Shown piece after piece: positions 9,643-19,071 of a stretch of DNA of 64,000 nt. Every line of letters starts with the position of its first letter. Within the stretch, counting starts at the first letter, position 1. The notes under the pieces were generated by a model. It did not search any database. It was not told the origin of the DNA and was given only the letters and a program-made list of their open reading frames with translations. A program made the position numbers and the translations under genes. The DNA comes from Thiotrichaceae bacterium UBA973 (GTDB lineage Bacteria; Pseudomonadota; Gammaproteobacteria; Eutrophobiales; Eutrophobiaceae): the NCBI GenBank assembly GCA_002292815.1, contig DBBX01000005.1:85928-149927 (forward strand), read 5' to 3'.

Positions 9643-10080
9643 TTAGCTTAATATTTTGGACATCTGTTCGGGCGTTGGGGCATGACTAAATTTGTCGAGA
9701 TCTGCTTCTAGACATGTCCAGCTTTGGGCACTGCTAGTCCAGACCTCAACTTGTGCAGAAAACCGATTTGGGTCATCCAAACTCGCAGCCCATAAACCCA
9801 TAAGGTCCGGGACCAGCTCCGCATCAATAAAAACAGGGCTACCGCAATGTTCACAAAAACCACGGCGTACGGCATTGCCACTCTCAGCTTTGACTTCATA
9901 ATATTTTGCTTGCCCTGTTATGGTGAGTGCCTTTTTTGGCACATACATTACAGGGCACAACATACTGCCACTGGCACGTTGACAATCACGACAGTGACAC
10001 TTCCAGGAAAAAGCAGGCTCTGCGGTACATTCGTACTGTATTGCCCGGCAAGCACATGCACCAGAATATGAATCAGTCAT
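9643..10080 (-). CDS. GFA/CENP-V domain protein (glutathione-dependent formaldehyde-activating type)
   Basis: 145 residues. It carries the zinc-binding cysteine layout of the GFA family: CACRAIQYEC (C9, C11, C18), CHCRDCQRASG (C28, C30, C33) and the later RGFCEHCGSPVF. Members include the Gfa formaldehyde-glutathione enzyme, but most are uncharacterised carbon-sulfur lyase-like proteins. Its position next to a glutathione transferase in a catabolic block points to thiol-adduct chemistry on small carbonyl compounds (inference). Confidence 0.88.
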   Translation of the reverse strand: MTDSYSGACACRAIQYECTAEPAFSWKCHCRDCQRASGSMLCPVMYVPKKALTITGQAKYYEVKAESGNAVRRGFCEHCGSPVFIDAELVPDLMGLWAASLDDPNRFSAQVEVWTSSAQSWTCLEADLDKFSHAPTPEQMSKILS

Positions 10081-10187
10081 GATATATACCGTCTGTCATT
10101 ACAAATACTTATGGTTTGCATTTAAATAAAATAACTTAGACTATAGGTTTCAAATATCGTACCGCCGGTACTAATGCCCAGATCAGC

Positions 10188-10850
10188 TTACTGAATATGC
10201 AGATGTCTCTTGAGTTTCGGACATACAGTATATTCAGCTTCAGTTTTCTCTTTGATTTCTTCAGCATCAACGCCAGGTGCCAATTCAATAAGAACTGGTT
10301 GCCCATCCTTAAATTCAAAGACAGCTAAATTCGTTATCAACAAATCTGTTACATCGGAACCAGTCAAGGGCAAATCACAGGCCTTAAGAAATTTTGGGCT
10401 ACCATCTTTAGCAGTATGATCCATGATAACCACGACCTTATTAACACCAGCAACCAAATCCATCGCCCCACCCATACCTTTGATCATTTTACCGGGGATC
10501 ATCCAGTTTGCTAGGTCGCCATTTTGTGCTACTTGCATTGCGCCAAGTATTGCTAAATCGATATGGCCGCCACGAATCATTGCAAAACTATCTGCACTGG
10601 AAAAATAACTGGATTGCGGTAATTCAGAAATTGTCTGCTTACCTGCATTAATTAAATCAGGGTCAACTTTATCTGGATAGGGGAATGGCCCCATGCCCAA
10701 CATACCGTTTTCACTTTCTAATGTTACTTGAACATTTTCGGGAATATAGTTAGCTACCAAAGTTGGTATGCCAATACCCAGGTTAACGTAAAAACCATCT
10801 TGTAATTCTTGAGCTGCGCGTTGTGCAATTTCTTCTCTAGACCATGCCAT
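10188..10850 (-). CDS. scoB: 3-oxoacid CoA-transferase subunit B
   Basis: 220 residues of the SCOT/AtoA beta family. The catalytic glutamate motif SENGMLGMGP is present (Glu47), along with NLGIGIPT and GGHIDLAILGAMQV. With subunit A (15-base gap upstream) it moves CoA from succinyl-CoA or acetyl-CoA to a 3-oxo acid such as acetoacetate. In this setting it could activate the carboxylation product of the ketone carboxylase at no ATP cost. Confidence 0.95.
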   Translation of the reverse strand: MAWSREEIAQRAAQELQDGFYVNLGIGIPTLVANYIPENVQVTLESENGMLGMGPFPYPDKVDPDLINAGKQTISELPQSSYFSSADSFAMIRGGHIDLAILGAMQVAQNGDLANWMIPGKMIKGMGGAMDLVAGVNKVVVIMDHTAKDGSPKFLKACDLPLTGSDVTDLLITNLAVFEFKDGQPVLIELAPGVDAEEIKEKTEAEYTVCPKLKRHLHIQ

Positions 10851-10865
10851 GATATATATCCTCTA

Positions 10866-11570
10866 CTAAGCTACGTATTCACGTGTTGTCATTATTTCGA
10901 TAGGTTTCTTGTAATCAGTACCCACAATAAAACTATCCACATAAATACCAGGGGTATGGATTTGATCAGGATCAAAATCTCCTAAGGCGACATGCTCTTC
11001 AACTTCAGCAACCGTCACCTTGCCTGCCGTCGCCATCACCGGATTAAAGTTTCTAGCCGTTTTACGATAAACCAAATTACCTTCATCATCAGACTTCCAT
11101 GCTTTAACTAGCGATAGATCAGCCACTAATCCAGTTTCCAGAATATAGGTAACACCATCAAATTCTTTATGTTCTTTACCTTCAGCGATGACGGTGCCAA
11201 CACCCGTTTTGGTGTAAAAACCTGGAATACCTGCTCCACCGGCTCGGCAACGTTCAGCCAATGTGCCCTGCGGGTTAAATTCAAGCTCAAGTTCTCCACT
11301 CATATATTGTTTTTCGAATGTTTTATTCTCACCGACATAAGATGAGATCATTTTTTTAATCTGCCGTGTCTGTAACAAAATACCTAGACCAAAGTCATCA
11401 ATACCACAATTATTTGAAATAACAGTGATATCTTTAACACCAGAATCTCTTAGGGCAATAACCAAGTGTTCTGGGATACCACAAAGTCCAAAACCGCCGG
11501 CCATGATGGTCATACCATCAAAAAGTATGCCTTCTAGTGCTACCGTTGCATTATTTTTTAATTTATTCAT
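10866..11570 (-). CDS. scoA: 3-oxoacid CoA-transferase subunit A
   Basis: 234 residues of the SCOT/AtoD alpha family, with GGFGLCGIPEHL (about 25-36), SNNCGIDDFGLG, GTLAERCRAGGAGIPGFYT and the CoA-pocket segment KTARNFNPVMA. It pairs with subunit B immediately downstream. It is separated from the RND gene by about 240 bases that contain a long hairpin, so it probably starts its own transcript. Confidence 0.95.
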   Translation of the reverse strand: MNKLKNNATVALEGILFDGMTIMAGGFGLCGIPEHLVIALRDSGVKDITVISNNCGIDDFGLGILLQTRQIKKMISSYVGENKTFEKQYMSGELELEFNPQGTLAERCRAGGAGIPGFYTKTGVGTVIAEGKEHKEFDGVTYILETGLVADLSLVKAWKSDDEGNLVYRKTARNFNPVMATAGKVTVAEVEEHVALGDFDPDQIHTPGIYVDSFIVGTDYKKPIEIMTTREYVA

Positions 11571-11740
11571 TAAAGCTTGCCCTATTTTTAAAACTCAATT
11601 TGATGACGCATATTTTATATCTTAACTAATGCGTGCTTATGCTTTTGCAATAATTATATCAATCAACTGATCGAGATAAACTCGTTAGTAAATCATTTTA
11701 GTTTAACTCGCTTACTAATTTCAATGACTCAAAATGCAAA

Positions 11741-11778
11741 TTGTCCTCTCCCATGGCTCCAGCCATGAAAGAGGACAA
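11741..11778. terminator. Long intergenic hairpin after the RND gene
   Basis: Outer arms TTGTCCTCT (11741-11749) and AGAGGACAA (11770-11778) are perfectly complementary, and CATGGC/GCCATG pair inside them. It lies 34 bases downstream of the RND transporter stop on the minus strand and ahead of scoA. The following U-tract is poor, so it may act as a processing or partial termination signal. Confidence 0.5.
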
Positions 11779-11811
11779 TGGTTCACATCATTTGATTATG
11801 TTATTTACAAA

Positions 11812-14238
11812 TTATGCAGGCGCATTACCGGTTACTGCTGCATCATTCGCATCACTAGTTAGTTCTCGGTCTTCATCAAAAATAAATTTTGGTTTGAAGA
11901 TGTATGCCATAGCCGGCATCAAGAACAATGCTGATAATGCAGATACAGTAAGCCACATACCAATCAACATTCCCATTTCAGCCTGGAAGCGTAAGGAAGA
12001 AAAGAGCCAGACACCTACGCTTACGATTAAAACGAGTGCAGTAACCAATACACCACGACCAGCACAATGTAATGATATTGCTATAGCCTCTAGATGTGAT
12101 TTTCCTAAATCATACTCACCTTTTATGCGGTCACATATATAGAGCGTGTAATCTACACCCAAACCAATTCCTAAAGCAGCAACCGGGACAGTATTAATAT
12201 TCATACCAATATTTTGCCAAGACATAAAGGCAAAAGTAACGAGATTCGCAAGCACTACTGGCACCATAAAAAACATACCGGCAATACTGGAACGGTACAC
12301 AATGATACACATCATCACCAGGATGAATAGCGCAAGCGCAATCGATTGTATCTGACCCGACAGTATCACTTCATTCACAGAGGCAATTACTCCGATGATT
12401 CCGCCCGCGAGTCTAAAGTTTGCAAGTTCTTGTAACTCTGGGTTGTCCTTTATGAACTGTTTCACACGTGCAATCGCCGTCTGAATCGTCACACCTTTTC
12501 TATCAGAAAAGTACATCACTACAGAGGCATAGTTAATATCGACATCAGTGAAGCGTAATAAATCACCCGGCTCAGCAGCACGTTCAAACATGAACAATAA
12601 TTCACCATTCTGATCAGTAGTAGTACCTAATTCAGAATACCTAAAATTACCTTCACGCAAGGTTTGATTAACAGACGGGAGTACATCCGCTACTGATATA
12701 GTCGCGCCAATTTCTTTTTGCTGTTCCATGTATTGTTGAAAACGCAGCATGCCGTCAAGAATTTCAACATCCTTTATCTTACCAACAACCTTGCCACCAA
12801 ACTCATTCTTGGCACCTTCCTCGACACCGCCAACGACGACAAACATTCTGTCTGCACCAGGAAATTGCGTATTGATCTTTGCAGAATCAACATTGTAACG
12901 ACCATCTGGCCAAAGAATTGGAGAACCGGGATTTGCATCACCCACAGTCAAATCAACTGCTAAAACACCACTGACAATAAATACAATTGTCGCAAGACCG
13001 ACAACAAAATATCTTGTTTTAGTCGCTACCACATTGACGCAAATATTTAGGAACGGTCTGATAACTAATAAATCTAGGTTAAGTGGATGCGCATAAGACT
13101 TTGGATTTTTAACCCATGACAACAAAACGGGCGTGACAATAATAGAACTAATCGCAACCGTGCCAACCCAGACAACGGCCAGAACGACTAATTTTTGCAG
13201 TAGCGGTATAGGACTGATCGCGACCACTGTCACACAACCTGCATCAGTTGCAATGCCTAACAAACCCGGTCTAAGTAAATCCTTCATGGTCGCAGTCGCA
13301 GCAGACAGAGAATCAAGGTCTTCCTCATGCCCCTCAACTTTATCTATCTCTTCATGGAAGCGTGTCATCATCTGCACCGAGTGAGATACTGCTCGAGCAG
13401 TAATCAACATGGCGACAACAACAACCAGTGGGTCAAAGTGGATACCACACAGTTGCGCTACGCCCAACGCCCAGATAGCGCTAATGGCGCCGGATAATAA
13501 GGGCAAGATAGTCCCACGCCAGGTTCTGTTTATAACGAACAATAAGACAAGAAAGATTCCGGCAGCTATACCTATAAGCTTCATTGTTTCTGGCAGATAA
13601 TGATCAACCCAACCATATAAAATCGGGTTACCCACCAAACTTATATCAACAGTATCATCATCGAGTTCTTCGACCAAAGCGTAAGCTTGTTCATAGGCGA
13701 GGTTGAAATCGAGTAAATTATCAAAGAAATCAACCGTGATAAGTGTTGCTGTTAAATCTTTTGATACAAACGGACCATAGACCAAGGGACTACGCAAAAT
13801 AGCCTCTTTCATATAGTCAATATCTGCTTGAGTCTCAGGCAGCTCTGGCCACATATACGGGAAGCTTTCAATACCAACGGTAGAAGCCCGAGTCTCTTTA
13901 AGTTTCTTGCCTGCTATAGAAAAGATTTGAAATTCATTGATGGCATCAATCTTATACAAGCCCTGAGTGAGGTCTCGTATTTTTTTCAAGACCGGCATCT
14001 GAAAGATATCACCTTCTTTTGATTGAACCATAAAGGTGATGATACTGGTACCGCCGAAGGTATCTTTAAACTGCTCGTGAACTTTAATGTAGGGGTGTGA
14101 ACCAGGCTGTAAATCTTCGAATACAGTTTTAACATCTATTTTATAGGCAAAGTTTGCCAAAACAGCTGTCACAACAACAACCAGACCTAGCACAACTTTT
14201 CTGTGCCTCATGCAAAATAATGCAAATTTCTCTAACAT
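11812..14238 (-). CDS. RND/MMPL-family transporter (hydrophobic substrate)
   Basis: 808 residues from the ATG at 14238, which has GGAG seven bases upstream; an in-frame TTG four codons earlier is less likely. The protein is two similar halves, each with a membrane anchor, a large periplasmic domain and a bundle of membrane segments (for example LIGIAAGIFLVLLFVI and SIALALFILVMMCIIVY), the sterol-sensing-domain arrangement of the MMPL family. No membrane-fusion or outer-membrane channel partner is adjacent; instead it follows a YCF48 gene, as in clusters linked to lipid, terpene or steroid use. Direction of transport is unknown. Confidence 0.88.
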   Translation of the reverse strand: MLEKFALFCMRHRKVVLGLVVVVTAVLANFAYKIDVKTVFEDLQPGSHPYIKVHEQFKDTFGGTSIITFMVQSKEGDIFQMPVLKKIRDLTQGLYKIDAINEFQIFSIAGKKLKETRASTVGIESFPYMWPELPETQADIDYMKEAILRSPLVYGPFVSKDLTATLITVDFFDNLLDFNLAYEQAYALVEELDDDTVDISLVGNPILYGWVDHYLPETMKLIGIAAGIFLVLLFVINRTWRGTILPLLSGAISAIWALGVAQLCGIHFDPLVVVVAMLITARAVSHSVQMMTRFHEEIDKVEGHEEDLDSLSAATATMKDLLRPGLLGIATDAGCVTVVAISPIPLLQKLVVLAVVWVGTVAISSIIVTPVLLSWVKNPKSYAHPLNLDLLVIRPFLNICVNVVATKTRYFVVGLATIVFIVSGVLAVDLTVGDANPGSPILWPDGRYNVDSAKINTQFPGADRMFVVVGGVEEGAKNEFGGKVVGKIKDVEILDGMLRFQQYMEQQKEIGATISVADVLPSVNQTLREGNFRYSELGTTTDQNGELLFMFERAAEPGDLLRFTDVDINYASVVMYFSDRKGVTIQTAIARVKQFIKDNPELQELANFRLAGGIIGVIASVNEVILSGQIQSIALALFILVMMCIIVYRSSIAGMFFMVPVVLANLVTFAFMSWQNIGMNINTVPVAALGIGLGVDYTLYICDRIKGEYDLGKSHLEAIAISLHCAGRGVLVTALVLIVSVGVWLFSSLRFQAEMGMLIGMWLTVSALSALFLMPAMAYIFKPKFIFDEDRELTSDANDAAVTGNAPA

Positions 14239-14311
14239 TTCATTCTCCAAAGAGCCGAATAAAGACGCTTCGACTACCCCTAATTATTTATTATTATTTG
14301 AATTAAAAAAT

Positions 14312-15382
14312 CTAATCAGCAAACAAGGTCCAAGCGTTTGACTTAATATCCATTGAGCCTACTGTTTGGCCAACTGATAAAAAGCTACCGTCACCATCAA
14401 TAGCTAATTCTGTGTGTGATGTTAAATCTGTGTCTGACAGGTTTCTTGAGTCAAATTGAGTCAAATCTGCTGAAAATTTTATCCACTTACCTTTATTACC
14501 CACAGCGATCCACTGATTCGTGTTTTCAGACCAATCCACATCCATCAAATGCTCAGTCATACCTGATGTTTCCGGTTTGATATAAGTCCAGGTTTCACCG
14601 CCATCTTGTGTAGCAACGATAGACCCGCCCAAGCCGACAACCACACCTTCTTGAGGGGTACGAAACGCAACAGCCGTAAAACTGTTGGGACTATCAGTTT
14701 GTGTATCTTTCCAGGTCTTACCATTATCAGTGCTTTTAAATATCAGACCAAATTCACCCGCAATATAGAGAGTCGTATCATCAACACGGACGATGTCATT
14801 CATGAAGACATCTTCTTCTTCACGCATTTGATTCCAAGTTTTTCCATAGTCAGTAGACTGAAGAATCATACCCATCTCACCCACTGCCCATGCCTCACCG
14901 TTTGGATAAGAATGCACACGTAGTAATTTATTGGCGGTGTCTGATTTAGGCGACTCTACTTCTACCCAAGTCTTACCGCCATCTTCAGTTCTGAGAGTAA
15001 CGCCATCGTTCCCAACTGCTACTGAATATTTTTCATCCCAAGACGTTATGTCTTGCAAATGTGCTTCAGTCGGCGTTATTTGATTATTCCAGGTTATGCC
15101 CTTGTCAGTTGAAATTATAACCTTTCCATAATTACCAACAGCCATATAGATATCAGCGTCTACATGACTCAAACCAAAAATATTATCGCGTACATTAATT
15201 ACCGGTGGGATGACTTCTTCAATGACAGCCGTTGGCTTGACGAAAATGCCAGCCCATAACAACGTCCCTACGATCGCCCAGGGCATTATAGAGAGAATAA
15301 GCTTTGCAAATTTCTGCCCAATTGAATCAGCAGCTTTAGATGTTCCAGACATTTGTTCTACTGCAGTATTATTTTCTGACAT
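14312..15382 (-). CDS. YCF48-type beta-propeller protein, membrane anchored
   Basis: 356 residues. A membrane segment at about 27-48 (ILSIMPWAIVGTLLWAGIFV) is followed by a periplasmic propeller with repeated sorting-nexin/BNR-like blades: STDKGITW, TEDGGKTW, STDYGKTW, STDNGKTW and TQDGGETW. YCF48 homologues assist photosystem II in cyanobacteria, but in proteobacteria they occur beside MMPL transporters and DUF1302/DUF1329 proteins, where their role is not established. It precedes the RND gene by 73 bases and is probably cotranscribed with it. Confidence 0.88.
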   Translation of the reverse strand: MSENNTAVEQMSGTSKAADSIGQKFAKLILSIMPWAIVGTLLWAGIFVKPTAVIEEVIPPVINVRDNIFGLSHVDADIYMAVGNYGKVIISTDKGITWNNQITPTEAHLQDITSWDEKYSVAVGNDGVTLRTEDGGKTWVEVESPKSDTANKLLRVHSYPNGEAWAVGEMGMILQSTDYGKTWNQMREEEDVFMNDIVRVDDTTLYIAGEFGLIFKSTDNGKTWKDTQTDSPNSFTAVAFRTPQEGVVVGLGGSIVATQDGGETWTYIKPETSGMTEHLMDVDWSENTNQWIAVGNKGKWIKFSADLTQFDSRNLSDTDLTSHTELAIDGDGSFLSVGQTVGSMDIKSNAWTLFAD

Positions 15383-15489
15383 GTTTATAACAACCCTTCT
15401 TTATAAAGTATTTCTTAACCAAGCGGATCTTAATAAACATTAGTAATCCTTTGAATGGTTAACGTGTCATTCGTGTTTGATTACACCCC

Positions 15490-15537
15490 GAAATAAAATA
15501 GGTAGCTGCTAGAAGCAGTATCGCCTAGCAGCTACCT
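15490..15537 (-). terminator. Hairpin terminator between DUF1329 gene and YCF48 gene
   Basis: A perfect 13-bp inverted repeat (AGGTAGCTGCTAG at 15500-15512, CTAGCAGCTACCT at 15525-15537) with a 12-base loop; on the minus strand it is followed by ATTTTATTTC. It probably ends or reduces the DUF1302-DUF1329 transcript. Confidence 0.72.
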
Positions 15538-15586
15538 TTGAGGGGAGAACAATATTAAAACTAAGTTATAGTTATTGTAGTAATTG

Positions 15587-16864
15587 TTATTTTGCGATAC
15601 TGATTAACTTCTTAAGAGTTACATCGTCCGCTGTAACACCAGCTGGGTTAGCCTTCATGTTAGATGACCAGGTTGTAGAGAACTCAGCCTTCCAATCGAT
15701 GATGTGACCCACAACTGGCATGGTAGATAAATATCCATCATCACCAACGTCACGACGGTTTTGGAAAATAAATGACTTCCAGAATTTGCCGTTTTGATCA
15801 AGTGATTCACCGTAGTAAGGTCGTGGGTAATCAACTTCCATCCAGACTGTTTTCTTACTGTATGGATGTTCGACTGGTGGAACACCTTCGATAACCCATA
15901 CTTCACGTGGCTCCCACTGTACTTGTGGTGCAGGGAAGAAATGTGGAGGAATATCCATGCCTACAGCTGGAAACTCTTTAATGGTGTTTTTGTAGGTTAA
16001 ATCAACCGTCATAAGTGGTGCATGAGCAACCGCAAATATCCATTGACGACCTATCAGCTTAGTAGATTGGTATTTGGTAGGAACAGCATCCCAAATATCC
16101 CAATCATCATACAACTGCACGGTACCACCAATCGGGTCCATCCAAGAACTACCAGTCAAACGACGTGCACGACGTACAGACTTCAAGTAAGCCCAAGTAT
16201 CATCTGGCGTCTTTGAAGTAGGATCGTTATAGCGAATCTGGAAGATACCCAGACCTTTAATATCCTGAGGATAGGTTGCCACCAATACAGTTTTCTGCAT
16301 GATGGTGCCGTCGCCTTCAGAAATAGGACCGCCATCAAGACGTCCTTCCATATAGTAACGCTGAGCCCACCAACGTTGAATACGTTCCATACCCTTTGTG
16401 GCATCCAAGAATACCCAAGAGATGTGACGTAAATCCATGGTGGCACCATAAGTCGGTCCACGCAGGTTCCAAATCAGTTTATCACCAGCATGTGGGTCAT
16501 CCATCTTGATGTCTTGTGGGTCAAAAAACATACCCGCTGTCCAGCCAACGGCTGTGCGATCAGAAGGATTAAATTTAACCGTTTCCTTACTTTTCTGAGT
16601 CCAATCCATGTACTTCTCATCCATAGGGATAGGCTCTGAATGACGGACAGGAATCTTCAAGTTATGGTTACGAATCATCCATTCGTATTTACCTGGCAAC
16701 ATATCACCGACACGATGGCCTTCGAAGGTCATATCAATGACTTGATCGAGATTTTCTGCACTGATGATGGTGCCTTCTGGCATCTCCTCAGCAACAGCGC
16801 TCAATGGAGCGCCGATAAGCAGCCCCAAAGATACTACTGATGTAGCTAATATTTTCTTATACAT
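15587..16864 (-). CDS. DUF1329 family exported protein (LolA/LolB-like fold)
   Basis: About 425 residues with a signal peptide cleaved near AVA-EEMPEG. I chose the ATG at 16864 because its GGAG lies ten bases away; the ATG at 16873 directly abuts that site and seems too close. DUF1329 proteins are periplasmic and almost always sit beside a DUF1302 barrel. Seen here are WTAGMFFDPQDIKMDDPHAG, SWMDPIGGTVQLYDDWDIWD and many Trp residues. They are thought to help move hydrophobic substrates from the outer membrane. The gene follows the DUF1302 gene by 83-92 bases. Confidence 0.88.
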   Translation of the reverse strand: MYKKILATSVVSLGLLIGAPLSAVAEEMPEGTIISAENLDQVIDMTFEGHRVGDMLPGKYEWMIRNHNLKIPVRHSEPIPMDEKYMDWTQKSKETVKFNPSDRTAVGWTAGMFFDPQDIKMDDPHAGDKLIWNLRGPTYGATMDLRHISWVFLDATKGMERIQRWWAQRYYMEGRLDGGPISEGDGTIMQKTVLVATYPQDIKGLGIFQIRYNDPTSKTPDDTWAYLKSVRRARRLTGSSWMDPIGGTVQLYDDWDIWDAVPTKYQSTKLIGRQWIFAVAHAPLMTVDLTYKNTIKEFPAVGMDIPPHFFPAPQVQWEPREVWVIEGVPPVEHPYSKKTVWMEVDYPRPYYGESLDQNGKFWKSFIFQNRRDVGDDGYLSTMPVVGHIIDWKAEFSTTWSSNMKANPAGVTADDVTLKKLISIAK

Positions 16865-16956
16865 ATTAAACATACTCCTACCTTTTTAAAATTTGTCCTG
16901 CATTGCTGCAGGACATTTATGAGTCACTAAGTACTGCTTTGTACTAACTGCTTAAT

Positions 16957-18606
16957 TTAGAACTGTCTGGTTACTTTCAAGACCAGCTGGTTATCGTCAG
17001 CAAACCAGTCAAACAATGACGCACTGTTTTCTGGGTTACCCAGTGGGTTCGCACAGACATTACAGGTTGCGTTACCTGCATTAGTCTTCTTATCACCATC
17101 AGACCACCAAAGATCAGCTTCTATCTTCACGCGCCAATCATCACCGAAGACAAATTCGGTACCAATAATACCAAAGCCACCGCCGTTACTTAGATCAGTA
17201 CCGACAACGAAAATGGGATTGATGGTGTCACGTTTGAAGTTCAACAGTGAAAAGATCGTCAGATAAGCCGTATGCTCTCTCTTTTGCGCACCAAACGAGG
17301 CAAACTCAACGATTTCATCATTGTCATCATGATCGAGTATCCAGGTATCAAACAACTGAACACTTGAGAGTGATGGACGATTGGTACCGATGTATTTACC
17401 CAATTTAAACTCTTTATCAATACGGAACATGGTCACCAAGGTATCTTTTTCTTTTACACCGCCCCAACCAGGCAATGAAGAATATAAGTTACCAAAGTTA
17501 TATGGTTTGTTTGGAATAAACGCGACCTCCGCACTCAATGTAGAGTCAATCATCTGCATATAGCCGTTGGCACTGACACCAAACACGTTAATGTGTGGAT
17601 AGATCCAATCACCCAAAACTTGATTATTTGCAAGCTCGCCATACTGATTCATTTCAGTGACACCAAAAGCGCCTGGCACTCCTGAGTTCACAGCTGGATT
17701 CATAATAGGTGCAGGGTTGAACGTTCTCAGATAAGCAACCGAGTAACCAATTGATCCAATATCACTGTTCCAACGAAAACCAAATGTGGGGTCATCCTGT
17801 GCGCCATCGGTATGGTCAGCGTTGTACTCTGTAAATGCGGTAAAATCGACACCACGATAAGGATGCGGAATCCAGCGTCCACCTTCGATGTTGAAGTTAT
17901 TACCGATATCATCTTCGCGATCCAGACCCGGTCGAACGAAGAAGTTCAATGAACCACCCAACTCGTCTTGCAGGTCAAGGTCAAAATTCACAAGGAATAA
18001 TGGTTTACGCCAATCCTCATTGTTTTCGAAGAATAGACGCCAGCGAAAATCAAAGCCATGCACCAAATCCATGGCCTGGAAGAAATCACTTTCACCCCAA
18101 ACCAATTGCTGCTTACCAACACGCATGTTCAATTTGCCATCAAATAAGGCAAAATCTGCATAGTACTCACGAAAGAGTTCTTGCAGATGGTCAGTGTTGT
18201 ACTGGTCCATATACTGACCACGAAGTGCCGAACCTGTAGCGCCAATTGCTTGGGTATTAGCTTCTAAATCCTTCAGGTAATCAGTTTGATGCTCTCTATC
18301 AAAACGACTGACTATTTTCCAGGAAACAGGTCCTGTATAGATATCAGTATCTAAATACAAGGTTGCCCTTGCCATGGTCGTTTCCCAAGTGTCGTTGCTA
18401 GGAGTTTCATCATGGTCCTCAAGACTGACACCCCAATAAGTACGGGCATAGCCACTCACTGCAAAGCTCCAATCTTCCCCGAAACCGCCAGCGCAAGTGT
18501 CACACGCAGGCTTATCCGCGGCTAATACAGAACCAGCAGAAACTGTCCCCCCGATACACAATAGAAAACCCATGGTTTTCAAAATATTGCTGTTATATTT
18601 TTTCAT
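16957..18606 (-). CDS. DUF1302 family outer-membrane beta-barrel protein
   Basis: 549 residues. A signal peptide ends near VLA-ADKPA, then comes CDTCAGGFGEDWSFAVSGYA and a long run of alternating beta strands; the chain ends LVLKVTRQF with the terminal Phe expected for BAM-inserted barrels. A second CxxC (CNVCANP) lies near the C-terminus. It is the first gene of the pair with DUF1329 and has a purine-rich GGGGGAGG ribosome site. A weak sigma54-type promoter lies about 100 bases upstream. It is a likely uptake channel for hydrophobic compounds; the substrate is unknown. Confidence 0.9.
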   Translation of the reverse strand: MKKYNSNILKTMGFLLCIGGTVSAGSVLAADKPACDTCAGGFGEDWSFAVSGYARTYWGVSLEDHDETPSNDTWETTMARATLYLDTDIYTGPVSWKIVSRFDREHQTDYLKDLEANTQAIGATGSALRGQYMDQYNTDHLQELFREYYADFALFDGKLNMRVGKQQLVWGESDFFQAMDLVHGFDFRWRLFFENNEDWRKPLFLVNFDLDLQDELGGSLNFFVRPGLDREDDIGNNFNIEGGRWIPHPYRGVDFTAFTEYNADHTDGAQDDPTFGFRWNSDIGSIGYSVAYLRTFNPAPIMNPAVNSGVPGAFGVTEMNQYGELANNQVLGDWIYPHINVFGVSANGYMQMIDSTLSAEVAFIPNKPYNFGNLYSSLPGWGGVKEKDTLVTMFRIDKEFKLGKYIGTNRPSLSSVQLFDTWILDHDDNDEIVEFASFGAQKREHTAYLTIFSLLNFKRDTINPIFVVGTDLSNGGGFGIIGTEFVFGDDWRVKIEADLWWSDGDKKTNAGNATCNVCANPLGNPENSASLFDWFADDNQLVLKVTRQF

Positions 18607-19071
18607 TCCTCCCCCTTCAAAGAGTTTTTTTTAAAAAATCGTCATCAGATTCGTTCTTTTGCTTACAAGAACAAGCGCCACCGTACAACGATATCTGTAG
18701 ATGGGGGGAACAAGTTTTATGCCAAAGTCGAAAGCACCACTAGGCAACAGCATAAGCACTTGATATATATGGTTATTATATTTACATGGACAATCATAAG
18801 ATCGAACGTACCGAGCTATATAGGAACGACATGTGTGTCAAAATGCAACGGTCGCTCAAAACCATATAATTTTATGGTATATTTTATTGCGTTTTTTGAA
18901 AATAAACCTATTAGATTCAGATACATATATGGCTGCTCATTCAATTTTGTGGAAATTACTGAACAATGCTACTATTGCAACTTCTATGCCTAATAAAGAT
19001 TCTATACAAATTTTACAGAAAAGGCCCTTAAAACAGATTTTGTACGCTACGAGATTAAACAACGACATTCC
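18607..19071. other. Intergenic region between DUF1302 gene and sigma54 activator gene
   Basis: 465 bases of divergent control DNA. Apart from the sigma54-like site at 18709-18724 I see an inverted repeat ACCATA/TATGGT (18861-18866 and 18873-18878) that includes a TATAAT at 18865-18870, possibly the activator's own promoter or an upstream binding site. Short open frames here lack ribosome sites and recognisable sequence. Confidence 0.5.
18709..18724 (-). promoter_or_regulatory. Sigma54-like promoter for DUF1302-DUF1329
   Basis: Minus strand reads TGGCATAAAACTTGTT: a -24 TGGCAT and a -12 TTGT at the right spacing (GG-N10-GT). The usual final C of the -12 element is missing, so it is a weaker match than the sites before the carboxylase operon and icd, but it shares their TGGCATAA. 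Confidence 0.45.
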
